A stretch of DNA of 64,000 nt from Chryseobacterium formosense (GTDB lineage Bacteria > Bacteroidota > Bacteroidia > Flavobacteriales > Weeksellaceae): NCBI RefSeq assembly GCF_900116415.1, contig NZ_FPAP01000001.1:310001-374000 (forward strand). The letters run 5' to 3'. Each line of letters starts with the position of its first letter. The stretch's first letter is position 1. This document shows positions 26,321 to 33,031 of this stretch, piece by piece. The notes below the pieces were generated by a model that ran no database searches, was not told the origin of the DNA, and saw only the letters and a program-made list of their open reading frames with translations. Made by a program: the position numbers and the translations under genes.

Positions 26321-27016
26321 TTAGAAAACATTCATTCTCGTGTTGAGAGCCTTTCGATAAGCATCTGCGACGGGAATGAATTTTCCGTTTATCATAATTC
26401 CGCCGTCCTGAAGGGTGTCTATCTTGCCAACCGAAACGATGTAAGAGCGATGAACTCTGATGAAATGGTCTTTCGGGAGACGTTCTTCCGCCGTTTTCAT
26501 CTTGCCGTGGATGGCGAACATTTTTTCTCTTGTGTAAAACTTCACATAATCGCCCATTGCCTCGGCGTAAAAAATATCGTCAAGCTTCAAACGCCTTGTG
26601 ATATTGGAATCTCTTACAAAAAGGAACTCATCTTTGGTGACTTCCACCTCTTCTTTTCTGCTTTCCAAAATCGATTGCGCTTTGCTTACCGCTTGTAAAA
26701 ATCTCGCCGGCATCACGGGTTTCAGGATGTAATCTGCGATATTCAGTTCGAAAGCTTCGAGGGCGTAATCTTTGTTGGATGAGGTGAAAATGATGATAAT
26801 GTCTTTCCCTGAAAGGTTTTTGGTAAGTTCGATTCCGGTCATTTCCGGCATTTCAATATCCAAAAATATCAAATCTACCTGATTGTTCTGCAAATGGTTG
26901 TAAGCCTCAATTGCGTTGGAATATTCATTGACAATCGTCAGATTCGGGACTTGTTTTGCCAAGTGTGCGAGCGTGGTTCTTGCAATATCATTGTCATCAA
27001 CAATTAAAGCTTTCAT
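26321..27016 (-). CDS. LytTR-family response regulator
   Basis: A 231-aa two-component response regulator. The receiver domain (1-120) has acidic pocket VDDND and phospho-acceptor Asp53 in LIFLDIEMPEMTG, switch residues FTSSN and Lys99. The LytTR DNA-binding domain (about 130-231) has FLFVRDSNITRRLKLDDIFYAEAMGDYVKFYT and FIRVHRSYIVSVGKID. LytTR proteins bind direct repeats about two helical turns apart. Three promoters within 7 kb have exactly such repeats (20406, 22758, 27590), one of them just upstream of this gene's neighbour dps. It probably receives phosphate from the hybrid kinase downstream. Confidence 0.95.
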   Translation of the reverse strand: MKALIVDDNDIARTTLAHLAKQVPNLTIVNEYSNAIEAYNHLQNNQVDLIFLDIEMPEMTGIELTKNLSGKDIIIIFTSSNKDYALEAFELNIADYILKPVMPARFLQAVSKAQSILESRKEEVEVTKDEFLFVRDSNITRRLKLDDIFYAEAMGDYVKFYTREKMFAIHGKMKTAEERLPKDHFIRVHRSYIVSVGKIDTLQDGGIMINGKFIPVADAYRKALNTRMNVF

Positions 27017-27070
27017 AGGGATAGTTTATTATGGTTGACACAAATATAATTATTCCTTTTCTTATTTTGT

Positions 27071-27547
27071 TTAATTTCTGAAGTATGAACGAATCATCCA
27101 GGCCATTTCTTCGTGCGTTTCTATCAGGCTTGTGATGAAGTCGCTGGAACCGTAATCTTTGTATTTGTCTGCGAAAGGTGTGACGTTTCCTCTTAGAAAA
27201 TCGATGATGCTTTCGTGGTCTTTTAGTAAATCCTTCATATAGCCTAATCCGTCATTGGTTCTGTCGCTGTACTCTGTAAGATGCGTTAATTCAAGATATA
27301 TTTTCATTGTTGCTGGTGCGTAATGACCGATTTTTCGAAGGCGTTCTGCAACGCTGTCAATCAACTCATCCAACTGTTTGTACTGTTCTTCAAAGAAAAT
27401 ATGATTGGCGTGGAAATTGTCGCCAGTTACGTTCCAGTGGGCGTTTCTTGTTTTGATGTAAAGTACAGTTTCGTCAGCTAAAAGTTTTGCCAATTGTTCT
27501 GCAACAGCTTCTGTGTTTTGCTCTGTAAGTCCGATGTTTGTTTTCAT
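27071..27547 (-). CDS. dps: Dps/ferritin-like DNA-protection protein
   Basis: A 158-aa four-helix ferritin-like protein. YIKTRNAHWNVTGDNFHANHIFFEEQYKQLDELIDSVAERLRKIG contains the inter-subunit ferroxidase residues (His of AHW, D/E of FEEQYxxLDExxDxxAE) that define Dps. It oxidises ferrous iron with H2O2 and protects DNA as a dodecamer in the cytoplasm. It is transcribed alone from promoter P3, and the LytTR gene follows after 54 bp. Confidence 0.95.
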   Translation of the reverse strand: MKTNIGLTEQNTEAVAEQLAKLLADETVLYIKTRNAHWNVTGDNFHANHIFFEEQYKQLDELIDSVAERLRKIGHYAPATMKIYLELTHLTEYSDRTNDGLGYMKDLLKDHESIIDFLRGNVTPFADKYKDYGSSDFITSLIETHEEMAWMIRSYFRN

Positions 27548-27589
27548 AATTTTAAGATTTAAGTGGGAGCGGTATTGCTCTTTTTCTGA

Positions 27590-27660
27590 TGTAAAGTTCA
27601 GGATGAATCTTAAAAAAATGATGATTTTTTCGGTGAATGGGCAAAATGAGTCGGTGAATT
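27590..27660 (-). promoter_or_regulatory. LytTR-type promoter P3 (dps)
   Basis: On the minus strand ATTCACCGACTCATTTTG then CCCATTCACCGAA gives two CACCGA copies with a 21-bp period. After exactly 32 nt comes CTTTACA (27590-27596). The start codon is 42 nt downstream. This is the best-conserved of three matching promoters. Confidence 0.72.
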
Positions 27661-27789
27661 TAATTTTTAATGAAGTTTTATAATTAATAGAAAATTATAT
27701 AAAATGTGATTTATTAAATTGGTTACATGTTCAGTATTTTTATCGTTATACATTATGATATCAAAGTTAAACAATCAACAAAAAGGAAA

Positions 27790-28029
27790 ATAGAGTATTA
27801 GGACTTGCACCACATCACAGCAATTGTAGACAATCAAAAAGAAATTAGTTTTTTTATCACGTTAAATATCTCCTTCTTTAGAATTGCACAAGATTTTAAT
27901 GATTTAACAGGAAAAATTTTTCACAGCTTGGGCAGCGTTAACATCAATGGAGAGAACTTTTTTTATAACGAAGTTAAAATCATCAATAAAAGTAAAGTAC
28001 CTAAAGGAGGCATTTTAGGAATGATGTAA
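27790..28029 (+). pseudogene. Decayed ring-cleaving glyoxalase/VOC dioxygenase fragment
   Basis: KENRVLGL in one frame is continued by HHITAIVDNQKE in the next. Together they resemble the N-terminus of VOC ring-cleaving dioxygenases (NRxLGLHHITAIxxNxQ). The following residues FFITLNISFFRIAQDFNDLTG align loosely with FYxxxLGLRLVKKTVNFDDPG. There is a frameshift near 27810, and the rest of the roughly 300-aa protein is absent. It sits in the 1-kb gap between dps and the hydrolase gene. Confidence 0.45.
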
Positions 28030-28091
28030 AAAAAATAACTTTTGTTTAAAGAATGAATATTTGAATAAATTTTATTAAAGTTTTATAAAAC

Positions 28092-28260
28092 ATTATTCTG
28101 GTTTACTCTGGCATAAAAAAACAAAAAAAAACTCCATTAGATTAAAAATGGAGCTTTTTGGCTGTGTGTGACCAAGACGAGCGTATCTTCAAACACTTTT
28201 ATAAATGATTTGGTTCGATTGAGCCAATTAAACAAGAATTACAAAGCTCAATTTTACCAG
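28092..28260 (+). repeat. Dispersed repeat (copies Q and A, contiguous)
   Basis: The left part (28092-28160) matches copy P at 16141. The right part (from TGACCAAGACGAGCGTATC at 28169 to 28260) matches copy B at 56618 nearly base for base over 58 bp and copy C at 57398 more loosely. A hairpin CTCCATT (28132-28138) / AATGGAG (28147-28153) flanked by A and T runs may terminate transcription both ways. Confidence 0.75.
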
Positions 28261-28613
28261 GTATTTTTTTAGACTAAACTTTTTTCAATATAATTTTTAG
28301 CATTTGAAACAATCGGAGTTGACATTCTTGGTCTTTAGTTTACTTCGATTGTCTTTCACTTCAGATAGAGATTTTATAGTAAGTTTGTTGAAAAATAGAA
28401 AAAAGTCTTGAATTTTTGTTTTGAATAAAACACATAATGATAACTTCTGTGCTACTTTAATATTTTAAATTTGGTAGTATTAATTGAATTAAGAAGTGTG
28501 TAAAATACCCATTCAATAGCTACATATTTAAATAAAAAATATAAACAAATTGAATTGCAGAACGTTGCAATTTTTGATATATACTTAAAGAAATAGACAA
28601 GCTTTTAATACTT
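28261..28613. other. AT-rich gap without recognisable gene
   Basis: No open frame with family-like sequence and no clear hairpin on either strand. It is the downstream space of two convergent regions. Confidence 0.5.
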
Positions 28614-29585
28614 TTATTTTTCCAGTTTCTTCATGAAGCTTCGGATTTTTTCAATGATTGCCTCACCTTCTTCTTCCATAGCAAAGTGTCCTGTATCATA
28701 AATATTATAGTCGACATTTTTGACATCTTTTTTAAACGCTGCTGCCCCGCTTTCCGGAAAATATACATCATTTTTACCCCAAACAATGAGTAATGGTGGT
28801 TGATAATCACGAAGATATTTTTGCCATCTTGGATATAGCTTGACATTATTTTGGTAGTCATACCACAGATCTAGATTTACCTTGTGTGCATTAGGGCGAG
28901 ACATTCGCAGATAATCTAACTGCCAGGAATCAGGATTTATATTTTCTTTATTTCTGGTGCCGTGCGTGTATTCATTTTTCAAACCTTCAAGAGTAAAAGC
29001 TGGTAATAAAACCGATTCTGTTTTCTCATTCCGATCTTTCCATAATTCTCTTATAAGTTTCCATCCTTCACCGAGGCCTTCTTCATAAGCATTTCCGTTT
29101 TGTGTTATAATAGCAGTAACTCTTTCCGGATGTTTTGTAGCGATTCTAAATCCAATAGGAGCACCATAATCTTGCATTACTATTGCATAAGAGCTTAATC
29201 CTTTTTTTTCTAAAAAATCATCTATGGTATTTGCTAAATTGTTAAAGGTATATTCATATTGATCGGGCGCAGGAAAGTCACTGTCACCAAATCCGGGATA
29301 ATCCGGAGCAATCAAATAGTAGTCGTCAGATAACTGATCAAGCACTTTTCGGTATTGATGGGATGAAGCAGGATACCCATGTAAGAGTACCAGAGTAGGT
29401 TTTTCTGGATTTCCTGCTTCCCGGTAAGCGATATTGATTCCGTTTACCATTAGTTTTCTAAATTTTGTGGTTTTCATATCTGCATCTGTTATAGAATGAT
29501 TATGTATTTCCGTTGATTTTTTGGATGTTTTATCACATCCCAATAGTAGCATTAATGCAAAAAATAGAATTATTGTGTGTTTCAT
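28614..29585 (-). CDS. Alpha/beta hydrolase lipoprotein, epoxide hydrolase/haloalkane dehalogenase-like
   Basis: The ATG at 29585 gives a lipoprotein signal peptide MKHTIILFFALMLLLGC with Cys17, so this start (323 aa) is preferred over one 27 codons upstream. HGYPASSHQYR is the oxyanion-hole motif. VMQDYGAPIGFR puts Asp139 at the nucleophile position, as in epoxide hydrolases and dehalogenases rather than serine esterases. WGKNDVYFPESGA and TGHFAMEEEG supply acid and His. Secreted and membrane-anchored, which is unusual for the group. Divided from the upstream TetR gene by a palindromic operator, so TetR-controlled induction is likely. Confidence 0.9.
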   Translation of the reverse strand: MKHTIILFFALMLLLGCDKTSKKSTEIHNHSITDADMKTTKFRKLMVNGINIAYREAGNPEKPTLVLLHGYPASSHQYRKVLDQLSDDYYLIAPDYPGFGDSDFPAPDQYEYTFNNLANTIDDFLEKKGLSSYAIVMQDYGAPIGFRIATKHPERVTAIITQNGNAYEEGLGEGWKLIRELWKDRNEKTESVLLPAFTLEGLKNEYTHGTRNKENINPDSWQLDYLRMSRPNAHKVNLDLWYDYQNNVKLYPRWQKYLRDYQPPLLIVWGKNDVYFPESGAAAFKKDVKNVDYNIYDTGHFAMEEEGEAIIEKIRSFMKKLEK

Positions 29586-29605
29586 AATGATAAAATTAAG
29601 ATTAA

Positions 29606-29627
29606 TTTTACAGAACGTTCGGTAAAA
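29606..29627. promoter_or_regulatory. TetR operator before the hydrolase gene
   Basis: A 22-bp palindrome with one mismatched pair. Its core TTACAGAACGTTCGGTAA contains the symmetric GAACGTTC. A second site of the same type is at 30233, and the tetR gene lies between them. Confidence 0.75.
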
Positions 29628-29643
29628 TTGATACTGAAATTTT

Positions 29644-30204
29644 TTATTTAATATATCTTTGTTCAATATTTTTCAATACATTTTCAAAAATGGTCTTGTC
29701 ATTTAGTATTTTAGAGAGAACCAAACTACCCTGAATGTCTATTAAATTTTGGATAGCCAATTGTTCTGCTTTTTCAGGTGATAAATGAAATGAAAGTCCG
29801 ATGTTTGTGAATGAGTTAATCCATTGTTGCATGCTTTCTTTGAGATTATTCTCAAAAAGTTGTAAACCTGCGTCCATGGATAGTGCTTTAAATATACACA
29901 TGTTTTCGCCTCCTTTGTAGAGCAGACTGATTTGTTCCAATCCTGTTTTTAATCGCGTAACTGAATCATTTTTTTCATCCGTTAGTGCAGAAAAAACATG
30001 ATTTTCAACCCATTGGTCAAGATATAGCAAAACAGATTCTGCCATTTCTTGTTTTCCATTAGGGAATCGATGATAAAGACTGGCTTTTTTCAATCCTGTT
30101 TCATCTGAAAGTTCCTTTAAGCTGGCTCCTTCATATCCAAATGCACGAAAAGTCTTGGATAGGCTTTCCATTAAATCATTTTCTGATACTTTCTGTGGTC
30201 TCAT
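29644..30204 (-). CDS. TetR/AcrR-family repressor of the hydrolase gene
   Basis: A 186-aa regulator. MESLSKTFRAFGYEGASLKELSDETGLKKASLYHRFPNGKQEMAESVL (about 12-58) is the HTH, and the C-terminal domain is of the TetR_C group common in electrophile-responsive regulators. On the minus strand TTG, 20 nt, TAACTTTG (30209-30216) forms an exact promoter, and the start codon comes 4 nt after the box, so the mRNA is leaderless. The operator at 30233 overlaps the TTG, consistent with autorepression. Confidence 0.92.
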   Translation of the reverse strand: MRPQKVSENDLMESLSKTFRAFGYEGASLKELSDETGLKKASLYHRFPNGKQEMAESVLLYLDQWVENHVFSALTDEKNDSVTRLKTGLEQISLLYKGGENMCIFKALSMDAGLQLFENNLKESMQQWINSFTNIGLSFHLSPEKAEQLAIQNLIDIQGSLVLSKILNDKTIFENVLKNIEQRYIK

Positions 30205-30208
30205 GCTG

Positions 30209-30250
30209 CAAAGTTAATAAATAAATTTAATTTTACCAATCGTTCGGTAA
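30209..30250 (-). promoter_or_regulatory. tetR promoter with overlapping operator
   Basis: -7 box TAACTTTG (minus strand, 30209-30216), 20 nt, -33 TTG (30237-30239). TTACCAATCGTTCGGTAA at 30233-30250 is a degenerate copy of the palindrome at 29606; the shared half is CGTTCGGTAA. Confidence 0.7.
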
Positions 30251-30311
30251 CTGTTTTATTCTATATTTTAGATATGAACTTTAAATGCAACAATATTTCA
30301 ACTAATGATAA

Positions 30312-30349
30312 AAATCCCCGAAAAAATTGAAATCGGGGATTTCTTTTTT
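30312..30349. terminator. Strong hairpin terminator
   Basis: AAATCCCCGA (30312-30321) and TCGGGGATTT (30333-30342) pair perfectly over 10 bp with T-rich runs on both strands. It ends the minus-strand transcript of the NTF2-like gene. Confidence 0.85.
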
Positions 30350-30379
30350 AAAAGACTATGTAATAATAGGAAACTTGTC

Positions 30380-30709
30380 TTAAATAACAAATGACCTTAC
30401 TTGAATTATTAGTCCATTTTTAAATTTCCAAATATCGCAGTAAGAGTTTTCCTTTTTATTGTCAATATTTTCAAAAACGATCTGACCAAACTCGATGACA
30501 GTATCTTTTTCTGCGATATGATCTTCTGTTGTAAAACTTATATCATCATAAGAAGAGCTGATATATTTAAGGATTTCGGTTTTTCCATTAAATATGCTTC
30601 CGCCAACATTAATCCATTTGATATCATCAGTGCAATATTCAATAAATTCTCCATAGTTTCCTTCTGACAAAGCTTTGTTCGCCTTTATAAAAATTTCCTC
30701 GTTATTCAT
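30380..30709 (-). CDS. SnoaL/NTF2-like protein
   Basis: A 109-aa protein of the nuclear-transport-factor-2 fold: FIKANKALSEGNYGEFIEYCTDDIKWINVGGSIFNGKTEILKYI, then CDIWKFKNGLIIQVRSF. Members are small enzymes or binding proteins for diverse ligands; none of the catalytic sets stands out. It follows the MDR gene after 24 bp on the same strand, probably one operon under the ArsR operator at 31732. Confidence 0.8.
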   Translation of the reverse strand: MNNEEIFIKANKALSEGNYGEFIEYCTDDIKWINVGGSIFNGKTEILKYISSSYDDISFTTEDHIAEKDTVIEFGQIVFENIDNKKENSYCDIWKFKNGLIIQVRSFVI

Positions 30710-30733
30710 AATCCACTTTATTTAATACAGGTT

Positions 30734-31702
30734 TTAATTACCGATCTGTACACCAATCTTTCCACAAAAATCAGGATCACTGTCTCTGAACTCCAACAGG
30801 CTGTGTGCCTTACCTATTTCTGCTAATGTGAAAACTTTGTTTAGGACAGGTTTTAATTTCCCAGACTCGATTAGTTTCGTAAGCTCGTCCAATTTGTTTC
30901 TGTTCTGTCTTGTAAATACAAAATGGTAAGTCGCATTTTTGCCCCATGCATGAATCAGGTTTTGTGGGATTTCAAGATCAACTAAAGTAACGACTTGCCC
31001 CATTTGGTTTAGAATCTTTCCGCTGTCCGAAAGAGTAGTGCCACCAATGGTATCAATTACAACGTCTACGCCTTTACCATTTGTCAGTTCTAAAATAGCA
31101 TCGATATAATTTTCCTTTTCATAATCAATGGTATGATCTGCCCCCAATTCTTTGAGGAATTCATGGTGAACGCTTCTGGCTGTTGTATAAACAGTTGCAC
31201 CCATTGCTTTTGCCAATTGAATAGTAGGTATTCCTACACCTCCAGCACCACCATGTATTAAGATAGTTTGATTGATCTTCAATTGTGCTCTCGTGTAAAG
31301 CATTTCCCAGGCAGTTCCCGCTGCTAAAGGGAATGTAGCAGCTTCTAAATGACTGATGTTTTTCGGTTTGATACCGATTATGGATTCCTTGGCAACATGA
31401 TATTCTGCGTAGCTTCCGTATCCATTGAAGATTTCCGGAGTATAGTATACTTCATCACCGACTTTGAAATTTTTGACACCTGTTCCAATTTCTACTATCA
31501 TGCCTGAAACATCATGCCCTGTGATTACCGGAAGTTGTAACTCACTTTTATAATCTCCTCTGCGAACTTGAAAATCCAAAGGATTCACTGATGTTGCCAT
31601 TACTTTTACTAGTACTTCATCAACACCCGGTTTTGGGGTTGGAACATCTAATATTTCAAATTTTTCTACTGGGCCGAACTCGTTTAACACTGCTGCTTTC
31701 AT
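30734..31702 (-). CDS. NADPH:quinone reductase-like MDR oxidoreductase
   Basis: A 322-aa zinc-independent MDR enzyme: MKAAVLNEFGPVEKFEILDVPTPKPG, VMATSVNPLDFQVRRGDY and VITGHDVSGMIVEIG form the catalytic domain. ILIHGGAGGVGIPTIQLAKAMGATVYTTAR is the NADPH loop. Likely reduces quinones or alpha,beta-unsaturated carbonyls. The promoter region has a palindrome at 31732 identical in type to two sites around the divergent-operon ArsR gene, so it is the probable ArsR target. Confidence 0.92.
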   Translation of the reverse strand: MKAAVLNEFGPVEKFEILDVPTPKPGVDEVLVKVMATSVNPLDFQVRRGDYKSELQLPVITGHDVSGMIVEIGTGVKNFKVGDEVYYTPEIFNGYGSYAEYHVAKESIIGIKPKNISHLEAATFPLAAGTAWEMLYTRAQLKINQTILIHGGAGGVGIPTIQLAKAMGATVYTTARSVHHEFLKELGADHTIDYEKENYIDAILELTNGKGVDVVIDTIGGTTLSDSGKILNQMGQVVTLVDLEIPQNLIHAWGKNATYHFVFTRQNRNKLDELTKLIESGKLKPVLNKVFTLAEIGKAHSLLEFRDSDPDFCGKIGVQIGN

Positions 31703-31731
31703 AATGATTTTATTTATTTGTTATTTATGTA

Positions 31732-31749
31732 TTTACCTATTTAGGTAAA
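31732..31749. promoter_or_regulatory. ArsR-type operator before the MDR gene
   Basis: TTTACCTATTTAGGTAAA, perfect 8-bp arms around TT, 30 bp upstream of the MDR start. Confidence 0.75.
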
Positions 31750-31924
31750 ATCTAATTATTGATTAGAATTTTTTATTTATTAATCGTGAATTTATTCTTT
31801 CTTGTAGATTCTCCTTTTTTACAATGCATGTTTGAGAAGTTGTGACTTAAAAATTTGAGTTTATCTTCTTTTTACTGAAAAATTTAAATCAACCTGTAAT
31901 CATAAAACCAAATCTGTTATTGGA

Positions 31925-31949
31925 TTTGCCTAATTAGGTAAATACCTAA
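31925..31949. promoter_or_regulatory. Overlapping ArsR-type operators after the arsR-like gene
   Basis: TTTGCCTAATTAGGTAAA (31925-31942) overlaps TTAGGTAAATACCTAA (31934-31949). Both are palindromes built on TAGGTA. They lie just downstream of the ArsR stop and upstream of the MDR gene. Confidence 0.7.
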
Positions 31950-31967
31950 ATATTATTATAAAAATTT

Positions 31968-32273
31968 TTATAAATCTTCTTTTATCATTCTCGCTAATTC
32001 CTGAATTGCTTTTTCATTTCTCTTATAATACGTCCACTGTCCTTTTCTTGTTCCGATCAGAATTTCGGCATTTGACATTGTTTTTAAATAATCAGAGACC
32101 GTAGGAACCGACATTGCGGCTTTCTGTGCTATATCAGATACACAAATCCCTAATTCCGGAGAGTAATTACTTAATTCTTCTTCAGGAAAATGATCGAAAG
32201 GATCTTTTAACCATCCAAGAATATTGAGACGGGTCTCATTTGATAATGATTTGATAACTTCCAATAATTTCAT
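31968..32273 (-). CDS. ArsR-family winged-helix regulator
   Basis: A 101-aa winged-helix protein: LLEVIKSLSNETRLNILGWLKDP, VSDIAQKAAMSVPTVSDYLKTMSNAEIL (recognition helix) and GQWTYYKRNEKAI (wing). No clear metal-binding cysteine pair is seen (one Cys, ELGICVSD), so it may sense a redox or organic signal rather than metal. Its own promoter, TTG (32319-32321 on the minus strand), 20 nt, TAAATTTG (32291-32298), contains a palindrome within the spacer, implying autoregulation. It likely controls the MDR/NTF2 genes downstream. Confidence 0.9.
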   Translation of the reverse strand: MKLLEVIKSLSNETRLNILGWLKDPFDHFPEEELSNYSPELGICVSDIAQKAAMSVPTVSDYLKTMSNAEILIGTRKGQWTYYKRNEKAIQELARMIKEDL

Positions 32274-32290
32274 ACAACTTTTATTTTATT

Positions 32291-32321
32291 TTACAAATTT
32301 AGGTAATTTCCTAAATGCCTA
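32291..32321 (-). promoter_or_regulatory. arsR-like gene promoter with operator in the spacer
   Basis: -33 TTG and -7 TAAATTTG are exactly 20 nt apart on the minus strand. TTTAGGTAATTTCCTAAA (32295-32312), a near-palindrome of the same family as 31732 and 31925, fills the spacer. Confidence 0.72.
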
Positions 32322-32381
32322 CAAATTTTATGATGTGATTTTTAATATAACAGTAATTGACAGTGACTATTATTAAATATT

Positions 32382-32729
32382 TTATTCTACCGACTGTATA
32401 TTTTTATTGCTTTTAGCGGTTTTCATACCCCATTCTGAAATTGATTTGAGAATTGGTATCAGAGTTTTACCAAAATCGGTTAATTCATAATCAACTTTTA
32501 ACGGGGGTTTACTCGTATGAACAGTACGCTTAATTAAACCGTCTGCTTCCATTTCTTTTAATTGCAGGCTTAAAGTACGCTCTGTGATCATAGGACATTC
32601 TTTCCTCAATTCATTATAACGCTTCTTTTCAATTAAGTGAATCAGGATTACCGCTTTCCATTTACCGCCTATATATTTCATGGTAAGGCTTGTGGTACAG
32701 GGGAATTTTTTGTTATCTATACAATACAT
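32382..32729 (-). CDS. HxlR-family transcriptional regulator
   Basis: A 115-aa winged-helix protein. MKYIGGKWKAVILIHLIEKKRYNELRKECPMITERTLSLQLKEMEADGLIKRTVH is the HxlR core. Cys3 and Cys11 near the N-terminus match the redox- or electrophile-sensing cysteines of YodB/HypR-type members. It is divergent from the MDR gene at 33032, its likely target, and a 19-bp palindrome lies in the shared spacer over its own -33 element. Confidence 0.93.
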   Translation of the reverse strand: MYCIDNKKFPCTTSLTMKYIGGKWKAVILIHLIEKKRYNELRKECPMITERTLSLQLKEMEADGLIKRTVHTSKPPLKVDYELTDFGKTLIPILKSISEWGMKTAKSNKNIQSVE

Positions 32730-32757
32730 CTGCTACTATCATTTTTATCCGTTATTG

Positions 32758-32805
32758 CAAAGATATAAAACTATACTTGGTTTTGCAACTATAAAAAATA
32801 TAGTT
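32758..32805 (-). promoter_or_regulatory. hxlR promoter and palindromic operator
   Basis: On the minus strand TTG (32786-32788), 20 nt, TATCTTTG (32758-32765). The palindrome AACTATAAAAAATATAGTT (32787-32805) covers the -33 end, and a half-site AACTATAC lies at 32769. ACTATA/TATAGT arms are similar to known YodB-type sites. Confidence 0.72.
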
Positions 32806-33031
32806 TAAATTTAAATTAATAAATATGAATTTTTTAGAATTGACAAAAAAAAGGTACGCTACTAAGAAGTATAATGCGGACCATCTACTAATCCTAAGTC
32901 TCGTTTACCTTTGGAGAAAATCATCCACTCTATTTAAAATCAATCGTAAGATAAATATGTATATTTGAGAGAAGTGGAAAGTCGTAAACAAAACTTATTA
33001 ATACAAATTTTCACAAGTAAAAATTAAAAAT

